Shown one piece after another: positions 42,706 through 51,444 of a stretch of DNA of 57,844 nucleotides (position 1 is its first letter; every line of letters begins with the position of its first letter). The position numbers and the translations under genes are program-made. Origin of the DNA: SIG607 sp045655165 (GTDB lineage: Bacteria > Bacillota > Clostridia > Oscillospirales > Acutalibacteraceae); assembly GCA_045655165.1 (NCBI GenBank), contig JAZOOT010000009.1:1-57844 (forward strand), written 5' to 3'. Under the pieces are notes generated by a model. That model did not search any database, was not told where the DNA came from, and was given only the letters and a program-made list of their open reading frames with translations.

Positions 42706-43749
42706 ATGAAAAATTTTATAAACGAAAAAACTGCAGTTTTAGTTTGTGATTATGCAAACCGCAAGTATATAACTAACTTTCAGTCGTCTTACGGATTTGT
42801 TTTAATGCTTTTAAATAAGACGGTTTTATTTGTGGACGGAAGGTATATTACCGCGGCAAAAAATACAGTTGCTAAAGAAACCAAGACTGTTTGTATAACA
42901 AATATTTATTTGCAAATTAACGAAATTTTAAAAGAAAATAATATAGAAAAAATTTACGTTGAAAATATTATTTCGGTCGCAAATTTTAATGAAATTAAAG
43001 ATAACCTTAGTTGTGAAGTTGTTGCTTCGAATGAACTTGTTAAATCCCTTCTTAAAAATAGAAGCGTTAAAAATATACAAGAAATTGATTTTGTTGTTAA
43101 AGCACAGGAAATTGCCGAAAAAGCTTTTTATGAAGTTCTTAATTATATTAAGGTTGGTATTACCGAAAAACAAATTGCAAATCGGCTTGATTATTTAATG
43201 CGTGAATTTGGCAGCGAGGGAATTTCTTTTGATACAATTTGTGTTTCGGGCAAAAATTCTGCATTGCCACACGGTGTTCCAAGTGAGAAAACTATTCAAA
43301 ACGGAGATTTTATTACACTTGACTTTGGTGCGGTATTGGGTGGTTACAGAAGCGACATGACAAGAACTGTTGCGGTTGGTTTTGCAACTGAAGAAATGGA
43401 AAAGGTTTATAACACAGTTTTATTGGCGCAAGAAAAAGCAATAAATGAAATTAAAACTGGTGTTATGGCAAGTAAGGTTGACACTGCCGCGCGTGAGTAT
43501 ATAAAAGAAAATGGTTATGGCGAATATTTTAACCATTCAACAGGACACGGTGTTGGAATAGAAGTTCACGAATACCCAAACATTTCGCCCAAAAATAATG
43601 AATTTTTGTTAGAAAATCAGATTATTACAGTGGAACCGGGTATATATTTGCCCGAAAAGTTTGGTGTAAGAATAGAAGATATGGTTTTAGTTAAAAATAA
43701 TTCACACCAAAACTTGACAAAAGTTGCAAAAAAGCTTATAATTCTTTAA
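42706..43749 (+). CDS. M24 family Xaa-Pro aminopeptidase
   Basis: 347 residues: an N-terminal creatinase-like domain (1-125) and a pita-bread metallopeptidase domain whose five dimetal ligands are D206, D217, H281, E310 and E324 (LDFGAVLGGYRSDMTRT, HGVGIEVHE, VEPGIY, RIED). Removes N-terminal residues before proline. Adjacent efp fits, since both relate to proline-containing peptides and are commonly neighbours in Bacillota. Confidence 0.93.
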   Translation: MKNFINEKTAVLVCDYANRKYITNFQSSYGFVLMLLNKTVLFVDGRYITAAKNTVAKETKTVCITNIYLQINEILKENNIEKIYVENIISVANFNEIKDNLSCEVVASNELVKSLLKNRSVKNIQEIDFVVKAQEIAEKAFYEVLNYIKVGITEKQIANRLDYLMREFGSEGISFDTICVSGKNSALPHGVPSEKTIQNGDFITLDFGAVLGGYRSDMTRTVAVGFATEEMEKVYNTVLLAQEKAINEIKTGVMASKVDTAAREYIKENGYGEYFNHSTGHGVGIEVHEYPNISPKNNEFLLENQIITVEPGIYLPEKFGVRIEDMVLVKNNSHQNLTKVAKKLIIL

Positions 43750-43780
43750 TGAAATAATATGTGTATTTGGAGGAATACTT

Positions 43781-44338
43781 ATGATTACAGCCGGCGATTT
43801 TAGAAAAGGCATTACATTTGAAGAAGATGGTAACGTTTTACAGGTTATTGATTTCCAACACGTTAAACCCGGTAAGGGCGCTGCGTTTGTTAGAACAAAA
43901 ACAAAAAACGTTATAACTGGCGCCGTTATTGAAACCAGCTATAACCCCAGTGCAAAATTCCCAACCGCTTTTGTTGAAAGAAAAGATATGGAATATTCTT
44001 ATAACGATGGTGACCTTTATTACTTTATGGACCAAGAAACTTATGAACTTGTGCCCATTAACGCTTCTGACGTTGGCGATGCACTTAAATTTGTAAAAGA
44101 AAATATGGTTTGCAAAATCCTTTCTTATAAAGGCAAGGTATTTGGTATGGAACCGCCTACATTTGTTGAACTTGAAGTTACAACAACCGAACCCGGTTTT
44201 AAAGGCGATACTGCTACTAATGCTACTAAGCCCGCAACTCTTGAAACCGGCGCTGAAATTAGAGTTCCTTTGTTTATTAACGAAGGCGAAAAAATTCGTA
44301 TTGACACCCGTACCGGTGAATATATGGAACGCGCATAA
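43781..44338 (+). CDS. efp: Elongation factor P
   Basis: Relieves ribosome stalling at consecutive prolines. 185 residues, three beta-barrel domains: MITAGDFRKGITFEEDG, FQHVKPGKGAAFVRTK (the tip residue K29-K32 region that may be modified), MDQETYE and the C-terminal GEKIRIDTRTGEYMERA. GGAGG precedes the ATG. Confidence 0.97.
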   Translation: MITAGDFRKGITFEEDGNVLQVIDFQHVKPGKGAAFVRTKTKNVITGAVIETSYNPSAKFPTAFVERKDMEYSYNDGDLYYFMDQETYELVPINASDVGDALKFVKENMVCKILSYKGKVFGMEPPTFVELEVTTTEPGFKGDTATNATKPATLETGAEIRVPLFINEGEKIRIDTRTGEYMERA

Positions 44339-44357
44339 TTTTTTGGAGGTATTTTAA

Positions 44358-44789
44358 ATGACTGTTTCTGAAAAAGCTGCTTATATTAAAGGTTTAGCCG
44401 AGGGCTTAGAACTTGATGGTGCTACCAAAGAAGGCAAAGTTTTAAACGCTATTATTGACCTTTTAAGCGATTTGGCTATTGACCTTGAAGATGTTCAAGA
44501 CGGTGTTGCAATGCTTTGTGAACAAATCGATGCTGTTGATGAAGACCTTTGCGACCTTGAAACTTACGTTTACGAAGAACTTGACGGTTGTGACTGTGAT
44601 TGCGACTGTGACTGTGACTGTTGCGATGACGAAGAAGATGATGAACTTTATGAAGTTGAATGTCCCAACTGCCACGATATAATTTATGTTGACGAAGTAA
44701 TGCTTGAAGACGAAGGTATTACTTGTCCTAACTGCGGAACCAATCTTGAATTTGAATTAGAAGACGAAGCAGATTTTGACGCAGAGTAA
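44358..44789 (+). CDS. CD1247-type domain protein with Cys-Asp repeat and zinc ribbon
   Basis: 143 residues, very acidic. Residues 1-70 form the helical CD1247 N-terminal domain (SEKAAYIKGLAEGLELD). A run of alternating Cys and Asp (C78 to D90) follows, then an acidic patch and a zinc ribbon with C102/C105 and C123/C126 (CPNC twice). Function unknown; metal binding is likely. Conserved beside efp in related Clostridia. GGAGG before ATG; a terminator follows. Confidence 0.82.
   Translation: MTVSEKAAYIKGLAEGLELDGATKEGKVLNAIIDLLSDLAIDLEDVQDGVAMLCEQIDAVDEDLCDLETYVYEELDGCDCDCDCDCDCCDDEEDDELYEVECPNCHDIIYVDEVMLEDEGITCPNCGTNLEFELEDEADFDAE
44589..44627 (+). repeat. Hexanucleotide repeat encoding alternating Cys-Asp
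   Basis: Six imperfect copies of TG(T/C)GA(C/T) in frame. Codons vary (TGT/TGC, GAC/GAT), so the amino-acid pattern is kept while the DNA repeat is broken up, pointing to selection on the protein. Confidence 0.8.
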
Positions 44790-44795
44790 TTGTTT

Positions 44796-44829
44796 ACCGC
44801 ACTTTACAAAGTAGAGTGCGGTTTTTTTT
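44796..44829 (+). terminator. Terminator between the CD1247-type gene and ispD
   Basis: ACCGCACT and AGTGCGGT flank a loop of about 11, followed by eight T. The ispD ribosome site lies just beyond it. Confidence 0.88.
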
Positions 44830-44840
44830 ATGGAGGATTT

Positions 44841-45575
44841 ATGGCTGTAAATTTGGCTTATGAATTGGAATACGAAGTATGTTCCGAAAATGAAAATAAT
44901 GCTATGCCAGTTATAATTGTTGCCGGCGGAAGTTCAGCAAGAATGGGCGGAATTGATAAAATCCGTGCAGAAATACTTGGTATGCCTGTTATTGCCCGCA
45001 CTTTGCTTGCTTTTGAAAAAAGTAAATTTATTTCTAAAATTGTTGTTGTAACCAAAGAAGATAATATTGATTTCGTGCAAAAAATGTGCGAAATGTATTC
45101 AATTAGCAAAATTTTGTGTGTTACAAAAGGCGGTAATAACCGAGCGAATTCGGTGCTTAACGGTTTAAACTGTTTGCCTAAAGGCACCAAAAACGTACTT
45201 ATTCACGACGGCGCGCGCCCGCTTGTTAATAGTGATATTATTGAACGCGTAGTTACAGCAGATGAAAAGTACAAATGTGTTATTTGTTCGGTCCCGGTTA
45301 CTGATACAATTAAAAAGGTAAACGGCAAAATAATTGAAGAAACTTTAGACCGAACTAAAATTGTTTCGGTACAAACACCGCAAAGGGTTGAAATTTCGGC
45401 TTATTTGCCAATTTTAACCGCTGAAAAAGAATTAGATTTTTATACAGATGATGCTTCTTTTATGGAACTAAACGGCCATGAGGTATTTAATGTTTTAGGT
45501 GACTATAAGAACATTAAAATTACAACTAAATTTGATTTAGTTATTGCAAAATCTTTATTGGAGGAAGTTTTATGA
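44841..45575 (+). CDS. ispD: 2-C-methyl-D-erythritol 4-phosphate cytidylyltransferase
   Basis: MEP pathway enzyme joining CTP to MEP. About 244 residues. VIIVAGGSSARMGGIDKI is the nucleotide-binding loop; GGNNRANSVLNGL, IHDGARPLV, VPVTDTIK, QTPQ and FTDDAS-like YTDDASFME follow in family order. An unusual 20-residue N-terminal extension precedes the core. ATG 44841 has GGAGG at 4-5 bases; the TTG 44790 frame crosses the terminator. Overlaps ispF by four bases. Confidence 0.95.
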   Translation: MAVNLAYELEYEVCSENENNAMPVIIVAGGSSARMGGIDKIRAEILGMPVIARTLLAFEKSKFISKIVVVTKEDNIDFVQKMCEMYSISKILCVTKGGNNRANSVLNGLNCLPKGTKNVLIHDGARPLVNSDIIERVVTADEKYKCVICSVPVTDTIKKVNGKIIEETLDRTKIVSVQTPQRVEISAYLPILTAEKELDFYTDDASFMELNGHEVFNVLGDYKNIKITTKFDLVIAKSLLEEVL

Positions 45576-46039
45576 GAATCGGCCACGGATACGACGTTCA
45601 TAAATTTGCCAAAAACCGTAAACTTGTATTAGGCGGTGTTACCATTGATTACGAAATGGGGCTTTTGGGCCATTCAGATGCCGACGTTTTACTTCATGCA
45701 ATTAGCGACGCTTTGTTAGGCGCGGCGGCGCTTGGCGATATTGGCAAACATTTTCCTGATAACAATGATAAATATTTGGGTGCTGACAGTTTAGAACTTT
45801 TAAAATGTGTTTATAATTTAATTAGTGAAAAAGGGTATAAGGTTGTTAATATTGATGCTACCGTTATTGCACAGGCACCGAAATTAGCACGATATATTGA
45901 AAATATGGTTATAAACATTGCAAATACACTTAATATTTCTAAAGACTGCGTTAATGTTAAAGCAACAACCGAAGAGGGCTTGGGCTTTACGGGTGAAAAA
46001 CTTGGTATTGCAGCACATTGTGTGTGTTTAATCGAATAA
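45572..46039 (+). CDS. ispF: 2-C-methyl-D-erythritol 2,4-cyclodiphosphate synthase
   Basis: Cyclises CDP-ME-2P to MEcPP, a trimeric zinc enzyme. 155 residues: RIGHGYDVHKF supplies metal ligands, LGHSDADVLLHAISDALLGA, FPDNNDKYLGADS and KATTEEGLGFTG are diagnostic. ATGA overlap couples it to ispD; the product feeds IspG encoded at 9.2 kb. Confidence 0.97.
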   Translation: MRIGHGYDVHKFAKNRKLVLGGVTIDYEMGLLGHSDADVLLHAISDALLGAAALGDIGKHFPDNNDKYLGADSLELLKCVYNLISEKGYKVVNIDATVIAQAPKLARYIENMVINIANTLNISKDCVNVKATTEEGLGFTGEKLGIAAHCVCLIE

Positions 46040-46081
46040 AATTAAGCATTTTCACTATATATTTATAGTGAGGTGTTTTAA

Positions 46082-46519
46082 TTGAAAATCATAATTTCTT
46101 GCGGTAAAGTTTCTCTATTACTGTTTTTTGTTTTTTTGCTTGTTGTTATTTTAGCTTTTTCGTTTTTAAATGTTTATAACAGCGGTAAAATAGTTTTAAA
46201 TAACGAACAGTCAAGAATTAAGTTTTTAGAAGAACTTGGCTTTAATAATATGGATTTAATTGCAGAACCGAAAGAAATTATAATACCAACAAACCCGTCT
46301 AACGAATACAAAGAGTATTTAAAAACACAAGAAATCAACGGATGGGATTTGTATAAATTTTCTGGAAAGGAATTAAAACTTCACAGTTATAAAAACGGAC
46401 AAACGTTTGTTAATTTGTTTTTTAAAGGTAACGTTTTGGTTGGCGCAGATTTTTGTGAAGTTGGCGGTGAAGAGCAAAAACCGCTTATTTTAAATAATGA
46501 AAACCGAAAGATTGGATAA
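46082..46519 (+). CDS. DUF4830 domain membrane-anchored protein
   Basis: 145 residues with one N-terminal membrane segment (about 9-30) and an external domain. RIKFLEELGF, then EIIIPTNPSNEYKEYLKTQ and DLYKFSGKELKLHSYK resemble DUF4830. Function unknown. TTG start behind AGGTG (46071-46075). A small hairpin TTCACTATA/TATAGTGAG (46051-46072) lies directly before and partly covers the ribosome site. Overlaps the next gene by 23 bases. Confidence 0.72.
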   Translation: MKIIISCGKVSLLLFFVFLLVVILAFSFLNVYNSGKIVLNNEQSRIKFLEELGFNNMDLIAEPKEIIIPTNPSNEYKEYLKTQEINGWDLYKFSGKELKLHSYKNGQTFVNLFFKGNVLVGADFCEVGGEEQKPLILNNENRKIG

Positions 46520-47216
46520 ATTTATTGCTTCTAACACAAATTATACAAGAAGTGACTGCCGCAAACTTATTTACACAGGCAAGGTTAGTGTTAATGGAAA
46601 AACCAACGTAAAAATTGACACAAAAGTTGACCCTGAAAAAGATGAAGTTTTGCTTGATAACCAAAAAATTGAATATAAAAAATTTGTTTACTATTTAATG
46701 AATAAACCAAAAGGGGTTCTATCGGCTTGTAACGATAAAAACAAAAAAACTGTTGTTGATTTGCTTAAAGAAAACGATAAAATTAAAGATGTTTTTCCCA
46801 TTGGCAGACTTGATAAAGATACTACTGGACTTTTGCTTTTAACTAATGACGGTGAAACGGCACACAAAATTATAAGCCCGAAAAGCAGAATTGAAAAAAG
46901 TTATATTGCAACGCTTGACGGCAATATAAATAACGAAAATATTCTTTTGTTTAAAAACGGTGTTACCCTTGCCGACGGTAGCATTTGTAAACCCGCAGTA
47001 TTAGAAAACATTGGCGAAAATACTGCAAGGGTAATTATTACCGAGGGGAAGTATCACCAAATAAAAAGAATGTTTGGCGTTATTGGGATAGGCGTTGTTG
47101 AGCTTCACCGCGAACGCATTGGAAACCTAACAATTCCAAACAATTTAAAAACGGGAGAATATTGCGAAATTTTGTTTAGTGATGTCAAAAATGCTGTTTT
47201 TGTTAATAAAAGTTAG
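46497..47216 (+). CDS. Pseudouridine synthase, RsuA/RluB family
   Basis: 239 residues. An S4 RNA-binding domain (1-60; RLDKFIASNTNYTRSDCRKLI) and the catalytic domain with Asp in GRLDKDTTGLLLLTNDG, plus EGKYHQIKRMF near the end. Forms pseudouridine in 16S or 23S rRNA; which site cannot be told. ATG 46497 lies within the end of the DUF4830 gene. Confidence 0.94.
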   Translation: MKTERLDKFIASNTNYTRSDCRKLIYTGKVSVNGKTNVKIDTKVDPEKDEVLLDNQKIEYKKFVYYLMNKPKGVLSACNDKNKKTVVDLLKENDKIKDVFPIGRLDKDTTGLLLLTNDGETAHKIISPKSRIEKSYIATLDGNINNENILLFKNGVTLADGSICKPAVLENIGENTARVIITEGKYHQIKRMFGVIGIGVVELHRERIGNLTIPNNLKTGEYCEILFSDVKNAVFVNKS

Positions 47217-47290
47217 GTAATATTACCAAATAGTTCTTTGATTATTTTCCAAATTTAACAATAGCATTTCGATTTAGTTTTTGGTATAAT
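47216..47290 (+). promoter_or_regulatory. Extended -10 promoter and palindrome before the MsmX-type gene
   Basis: TGGTATAAT (47282-47290) is an extended -10; no good -35 is present. The perfect 12-base palindrome GGTAATATTACC (47216-47227) lies 57 bases upstream and could be a regulator site, but it overlaps the previous stop codon and may be chance. Confidence 0.5.
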
Positions 47291-47333
47291 ACTATATATT
47301 AAAATTCTTGCACTATATTTAGGAGGTTAAAAT

Positions 47334-48476
47334 ATGGCAAGTTTATCATTAAGAAACGTTTATAAAAAGTATCCCGGCGGTGTAGTTGCCGTTTCGGACT
47401 TTAATTTGGAAATCAAAGACAAAGAGTTTATTATTCTTGTTGGTCCTTCCGGTTGCGGTAAATCCACAACTCTTAGAATGGTTGCCGGCCTTGAAGAAAT
47501 TTCCGATGGTCAAGTTTATATTGGCGACCGCGTTGTTAACGACGTTGCTCCTAAGGACAGAGATATTGCAATGGTTTTCCAGAACTATGCTCTTTATCCT
47601 CATATGACAGTGTTTGACAACATGGCTTTCGGTCTTAAACTCCGCAAAACATCTAAAGACGAAATCAAACGCCGCGTTGAAGAAGCTGCAAGAATTCTTG
47701 ATATTGAACACCTTCTTGAACGTAAACCAAAAGCTCTTTCGGGTGGTCAAAGACAGCGTGTTGCTTTAGGTCGTGCTATTGTTCGTGAACCTAAAGTATT
47801 CCTTCTTGACGAACCTCTTTCCAACCTTGACGCTAAGTTGCGTGCACAGATGCGTACCGAAATTTCTAAACTTCACCAGCGTCTTGGCACAACATTCATT
47901 TACGTAACTCACGACCAGACCGAAGCTATGACAATGGGTACTCGTATCGTTGTTATGAAAAGCGGTTTCATTCAACAGGTTGATACTCCTCAGAACCTTT
48001 ATTTGTATCCTTGCAACCTTTTCGTTGCCGGATTTATCGGTTCTCCTCAAATGAACTTTATTGAATGCAAACTTCTTAAAGAAGACGGCAATTTCTATGT
48101 TGAATACGGTTCTGAAGACACAAAAACAAGAGCAGGTGTTAAGTTTAAAATTAAACTTCCTGAATCTAAAAACAAAGATAATTGCTTAGAAGCTTACGCT
48201 GGTAAAGAAGTTATTATGGGTATTCGTCCTGAAAACGTTCACAACGAAGAAGATTTAATTGCTGCTAACCCCGACGGTGTTGTTGAAGCAAATGTTGAGG
48301 TTACCGAACTTATGGGTGCTGAAACTTATCTTTACATGGATTCTGAAGGTCAGGCAATTAACGCTCGTGTTGCTCCTACAAACACTGCTCGTCCCGGTGA
48401 CCATATCACTATTGCATTTGAACCCGAAAAAATTCATTTGTTTGATAAAGATACCGAAGTTACCATTACAAACTAA
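47334..48476 (+). CDS. msmX: Sugar ABC transporter ATP-binding protein, MsmX/UgpC type
   Basis: 380 residues. ATPase core with Walker A VGPSGCGKST (36-45), FQNYALYPHMTVFDNMAFGL, signature LSGGQRQRVALGRA and LLDEPLSNLDAKLR, then the C-terminal TOBE regulatory domain (about 235-370; GIRPENV). No permease or binding-protein gene is adjacent, which fits the shared ATPase MsmX that serves several carbohydrate importers. C-ending codons such as TTC, GAC and AAC look more frequent than in neighbours, suggesting high expression. AGGAGG before ATG, own terminator. Confidence 0.9.
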   Translation: MASLSLRNVYKKYPGGVVAVSDFNLEIKDKEFIILVGPSGCGKSTTLRMVAGLEEISDGQVYIGDRVVNDVAPKDRDIAMVFQNYALYPHMTVFDNMAFGLKLRKTSKDEIKRRVEEAARILDIEHLLERKPKALSGGQRQRVALGRAIVREPKVFLLDEPLSNLDAKLRAQMRTEISKLHQRLGTTFIYVTHDQTEAMTMGTRIVVMKSGFIQQVDTPQNLYLYPCNLFVAGFIGSPQMNFIECKLLKEDGNFYVEYGSEDTKTRAGVKFKIKLPESKNKDNCLEAYAGKEVIMGIRPENVHNEEDLIAANPDGVVEANVEVTELMGAETYLYMDSEGQAINARVAPTNTARPGDHITIAFEPEKIHLFDKDTEVTITN

Positions 48477-48480
48477 TATT

Positions 48481-48515
48481 AAAAAGCACAGGGAAACCTG
48501 TGCTTTTTTGTTTTT
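48481..48515 (+). terminator. Terminator of the MsmX-type gene
   Basis: AAAAAGCACAGG, loop GAAA, CCTGTGCTTTTTT (48481-48509), then GTTTTTT. Confidence 0.92.
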
Positions 48516-48534
48516 TATGAATAAAAAATAAATT

Positions 48535-48551
48535 TGTAATAATTTTGTAAC
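48535..48551 (+). promoter_or_regulatory. WalR-type box
   Basis: TGTAAT-AATTT-TGTAAC exactly fits the WalR/YycF direct repeat TGTWAH-N5-TGTWAH. It ends 17 bases before the -35 at 48569, a position suited to activation. The operon downstream encodes ftsEX and a wall hydrolase, typical WalR-linked functions. The match is seen; regulation is inferred. Confidence 0.6.
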
Positions 48552-48568
48552 TTTTTTTGATTATATAC

Positions 48569-48597
48569 TTGAATTGTGTCGCATTTTTGTGTATAAT
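48569..48597 (+). promoter_or_regulatory. Promoter of the regulator-ftsEX-hydrolase operon
   Basis: TTGAAT (48569-48574), 17 bases, TATAAT (48592-48597), 42 bases before the TTG start. Confidence 0.82.
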
Positions 48598-48638
48598 GCT
48601 ATTGTATGTATATTACTTTATAAAGAGGAGTGTTTGTT

Positions 48639-49721
48639 TTGTCTAACCGTTTGTTTCAAGGCGTTATTTCTCAGTTAAAAAATTCAATTGATGTTCCTTT
48701 TGGTGTGTTAGATGAGAATCTTAACATTATTGCTTGTAACGAATTAGAACGTATGGGCGAAAAGTTTGAAGTTTCTGCCGACAACCTTTATTCGGCTTCA
48801 TGTGTTAAAGAAGACGGCTTTACCTTTAAATCGCTTAGTTCAAGCCAAAATGTTGACTACGTTGTTTTTGTTCAGGGTGAAGACATTTTTGCCGAAAAAT
48901 ATTGTGAAGTTATAGCAGTTGCACTTTCTAATATTAAATTTTATTACGATGAAAAGTATGACCGTTCTAACTTTGTTAAAAACATAATTTTAGATAACAT
49001 TCTTCCCGGTGATATTTACTTAAAAGCACGCGAACTTTACTTTAATTCCGACGTTTTGCGTACCGCTTTTCTTATTCGTATTAGCGAACCTACCGATATT
49101 TCGGTTTACGATGTTATTCAAAATCTTTTCCCCGATAAATCTAAAGATTTTGTAATTAGCATAAACGAAACCGATATTGCCCTTATTAAAGAAACAAAAC
49201 AAGGTATTTCCGAAAAAGATATTAAACAACTTGCAACTACAATTGCCGATACACTTTCGGGTGAATTTTATGCTCACGCAACAATTGGTGTTGGTACTAC
49301 GGTAGATAACCTTAAAGACCTTGCACATTCCTTTAAAGAAGCGCAAGCAGCGTTGGAAGTTGGCAAGGTGTTTGATACCGATAAAACAATTGTTTGCTAT
49401 AACAATTTAGGTATTGCGCGTCTTATCTATCAACTTCCCACAACACTTTGCGAATCTTTCTTAAGGGAAGTATTTAAGCGCGGCTCTATTGAAAGTCTTG
49501 ACCAAGAAACATTGTTTACAATTCAAAAGTTCTTTGAAAACAACCTAAACGTTTCCGAAACTTCAAGAAAACTTTTTGTGCATAGAAATACACTTGTTTA
49601 CCGTCTTGAAAAAATCAAGAAAATTACGGGTCTTGATTTGCGTGAGTTTGACCACGCCATTATTTTCAAAATTGCGTTAATGGTAAATCGCTATTTGAAA
49701 TCTAATCCTGTTAAATATTAA
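48639..49721 (+). CDS. PucR/CdaR-type helix-turn-helix regulator
   Basis: About 360 residues. N-terminal sensor-like region (1-110), a middle GGDEF-related domain as in CdaR (about 130-260, with the EAQAALEVGKVF helix) and a C-terminal PucR helix-turn-helix (about 300-355; FFENNLNVSETSRKLFVHRNTLVYRLEKI). Ligand and targets unknown. TTG 48639 has GAGGAG at 8-base spacing; GTG 48630 overlaps it. Fifteen bases separate it from ftsE, so it belongs to the same transcript and could regulate it. Confidence 0.85.
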   Translation: MSNRLFQGVISQLKNSIDVPFGVLDENLNIIACNELERMGEKFEVSADNLYSASCVKEDGFTFKSLSSSQNVDYVVFVQGEDIFAEKYCEVIAVALSNIKFYYDEKYDRSNFVKNIILDNILPGDIYLKARELYFNSDVLRTAFLIRISEPTDISVYDVIQNLFPDKSKDFVISINETDIALIKETKQGISEKDIKQLATTIADTLSGEFYAHATIGVGTTVDNLKDLAHSFKEAQAALEVGKVFDTDKTIVCYNNLGIARLIYQLPTTLCESFLREVFKRGSIESLDQETLFTIQKFFENNLNVSETSRKLFVHRNTLVYRLEKIKKITGLDLREFDHAIIFKIALMVNRYLKSNPVKY

Positions 49722-49736
49722 GAAAAGAGTGATTTT

Positions 49737-50459
49737 GTGATAGAACAACAGTCGGTTATGGATGCAAATAATTCCGTAATTGAATTTAAAGGTGTTTCTA
49801 AAACCTATCAAAACGGCACAAAAGCATTAAACGACGTTAATATTTCTATTAAAAGCGGCGAATTTGTTTTTGTTGTTGGTTCTTCGGGCGCAGGTAAATC
49901 TACCTTTATGAAACTTATTATGAGGGAAGAAAAGCCAAACGCAGGTGAAATTCGCGTAAACGGTTTTAATCTTTCTAAATTAGCTCATAAAGACGTTCCC
50001 AAGCTTCGCAGAACAATGGGTATTGTTTTCCAAGATTTCCGTTTAATACCTAATATGACAGTTTTTGAAAACGTTGCTTTTGCAATGCACGTTACCGGTG
50101 CAGACAGCCGTGATATTCGTTTGCAGGTGGCAAAATCGTTAAGCCGTGTCGGACTTGGCGATAAAGCGCGTTCAATGCCTAACCAACTTTCGGGCGGTGA
50201 ACAACAGCGTGTTGGTCTTGCAAGGGCTTTGGTTAATTCACCAAGTCTTATTATTGCGGACGAGCCAACGGGTAACGTTGACCCTAATATGTCTTACGAA
50301 ATTGTTTCAATGCTTACCGAAATTAACAAAAGGGGAACCACAGTTTTAATGGTTACCCACGACCATAATCTTGTTAGGGATTTTGGACATCGCGTAATTA
50401 TGTTGGATAGCGGTAAGGTTGTTGCCGATAATGCGGGAGGTAAAATAAATGAAGCTTAA
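49737..50459 (+). CDS. ftsE: Cell division ATP-binding protein FtsE
   Basis: 240 residues. ABC ATPase: Walker A VGSSGAGKSTF, Q-loop VFQDFRLIPNMTVFENVAFAM, signature LSGGEQQRVGLARAL, Walker B LIIADEPTGNVDP. With FtsX it controls extracellular peptidoglycan hydrolases. GTG start behind an AAAAGAGTGA site. Overlaps ftsX by 11 bases. Confidence 0.96.
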   Translation: MIEQQSVMDANNSVIEFKGVSKTYQNGTKALNDVNISIKSGEFVFVVGSSGAGKSTFMKLIMREEKPNAGEIRVNGFNLSKLAHKDVPKLRRTMGIVFQDFRLIPNMTVFENVAFAMHVTGADSRDIRLQVAKSLSRVGLGDKARSMPNQLSGGEQQRVGLARALVNSPSLIIADEPTGNVDPNMSYEIVSMLTEINKRGTTVLMVTHDHNLVRDFGHRVIMLDSGKVVADNAGGKINEA

Positions 50460-51435
50460 CAGTTTTAATTACCTCACAAAGGAAGGCATTAAAAACGTTT
50501 GGGTAAACCGTTTAATGACCATTTCTTCAATTGGCGTTTTGGTTGCTTGTATGGTGCTTATTGGTATGTCGGTTATGCTTTCATTTAACATAACAAAAGC
50601 AATGGGCGCTTTAGAATCGCAAAACGTTGTTATGGCTTACCTTGATGACTATAACGCTGCAAAATACGATGAAAGCAGAAACACGGGTGATGAAATACCC
50701 GAAGATGCTTACACTGTTCATAATAAGCAAGAAGCTTTGGCTGTTCGCGATGAAATTGCAAAACTTAATAACGTTTCCGAAGCAGTTTACGTTTCTAAAG
50801 AAGAAGCGTTGCAAGACGTTAAGAACACGATGCTTGATAAAGATGCTGAATATTTAACCTTCCTTGATGAAGAGGGGGGTAACCCGCTTTCTGACTCAAT
50901 TAAGGTCTCTATGGATGACCTTTCTAAGTTTGATGAAACTGTTACGGCAATTTCACAAATTAAAGGTGTTGAAAGTGTTCAGTCGCAACGCGACCTTGCC
51001 ACAAAAATCAATTCAATTAAAAACGGTGTTTTCATTGTTGGCATTGTAATTATTGTTATTTTGCTTATTATTTCTTTGGTAATTGTTTCTAATACAATTA
51101 GGGTTACAATGTATAACCGTAAACTTGAAATAAGTATTATGAAAGCCGTTGGTGCAACAGACGCGTTTATTAGAATTCCGTTTGTTGTTGAAGGAATTAC
51201 TATTGGCATTATTTCTGCTTTAATTTCCGAAGCAATTTTATATTGCTGTTACAGGGTTGCGGCAGAAGCAATTCTTTCTAATCTTGGCACATTTGCTTTA
51301 ATCCCGTTCTCTTCAAAAGCACTTTTGTTATTTGGCGTGTTTATGGGAATTGGTATTTTTGCAGGTGCATTTGGTAGCGTTTTAATGATTGGTAAATATT
51401 TAAAACGCGAAGGCAGTGAATTTTCCGCTATTTAA
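50449..51435 (+). CDS. ftsX: Cell division protein FtsX
   Basis: 328 residues with four membrane spans (about 22-45, 185-210, 240-275, 290-318) and a large extracellular loop between the first two that contacts the hydrolase. The start YLTKEGIKNVWVNRLMTISSIGVL and the segment NTIRVTMYNRKLEISIMKAVGATDAFIRIPF are typical. Immediately upstream of its probable partner, the M23 coiled-coil protein. Confidence 0.95.
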   Translation: MKLNSFNYLTKEGIKNVWVNRLMTISSIGVLVACMVLIGMSVMLSFNITKAMGALESQNVVMAYLDDYNAAKYDESRNTGDEIPEDAYTVHNKQEALAVRDEIAKLNNVSEAVYVSKEEALQDVKNTMLDKDAEYLTFLDEEGGNPLSDSIKVSMDDLSKFDETVTAISQIKGVESVQSQRDLATKINSIKNGVFIVGIVIIVILLIISLVIVSNTIRVTMYNRKLEISIMKAVGATDAFIRIPFVVEGITIGIISALISEAILYCCYRVAAEAILSNLGTFALIPFSSKALLLFGVFMGIGIFAGAFGSVLMIGKYLKREGSEFSAI

Positions 51436-51444
51436 GGAGTATTT

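Noticed and set aside
44589..44627. Tandem repeat as a CRISPR-like or phase-variation tract
   Set aside because: Units are six bases, in frame, with varied codons and no spacers; slippage would not change the frame.
47216..47227. Palindrome GGTAATATTACC as the terminator of the pseudouridine synthase gene
   Set aside because: No loop or T-run follows; it overlaps the stop codon and cannot form a standard terminator.
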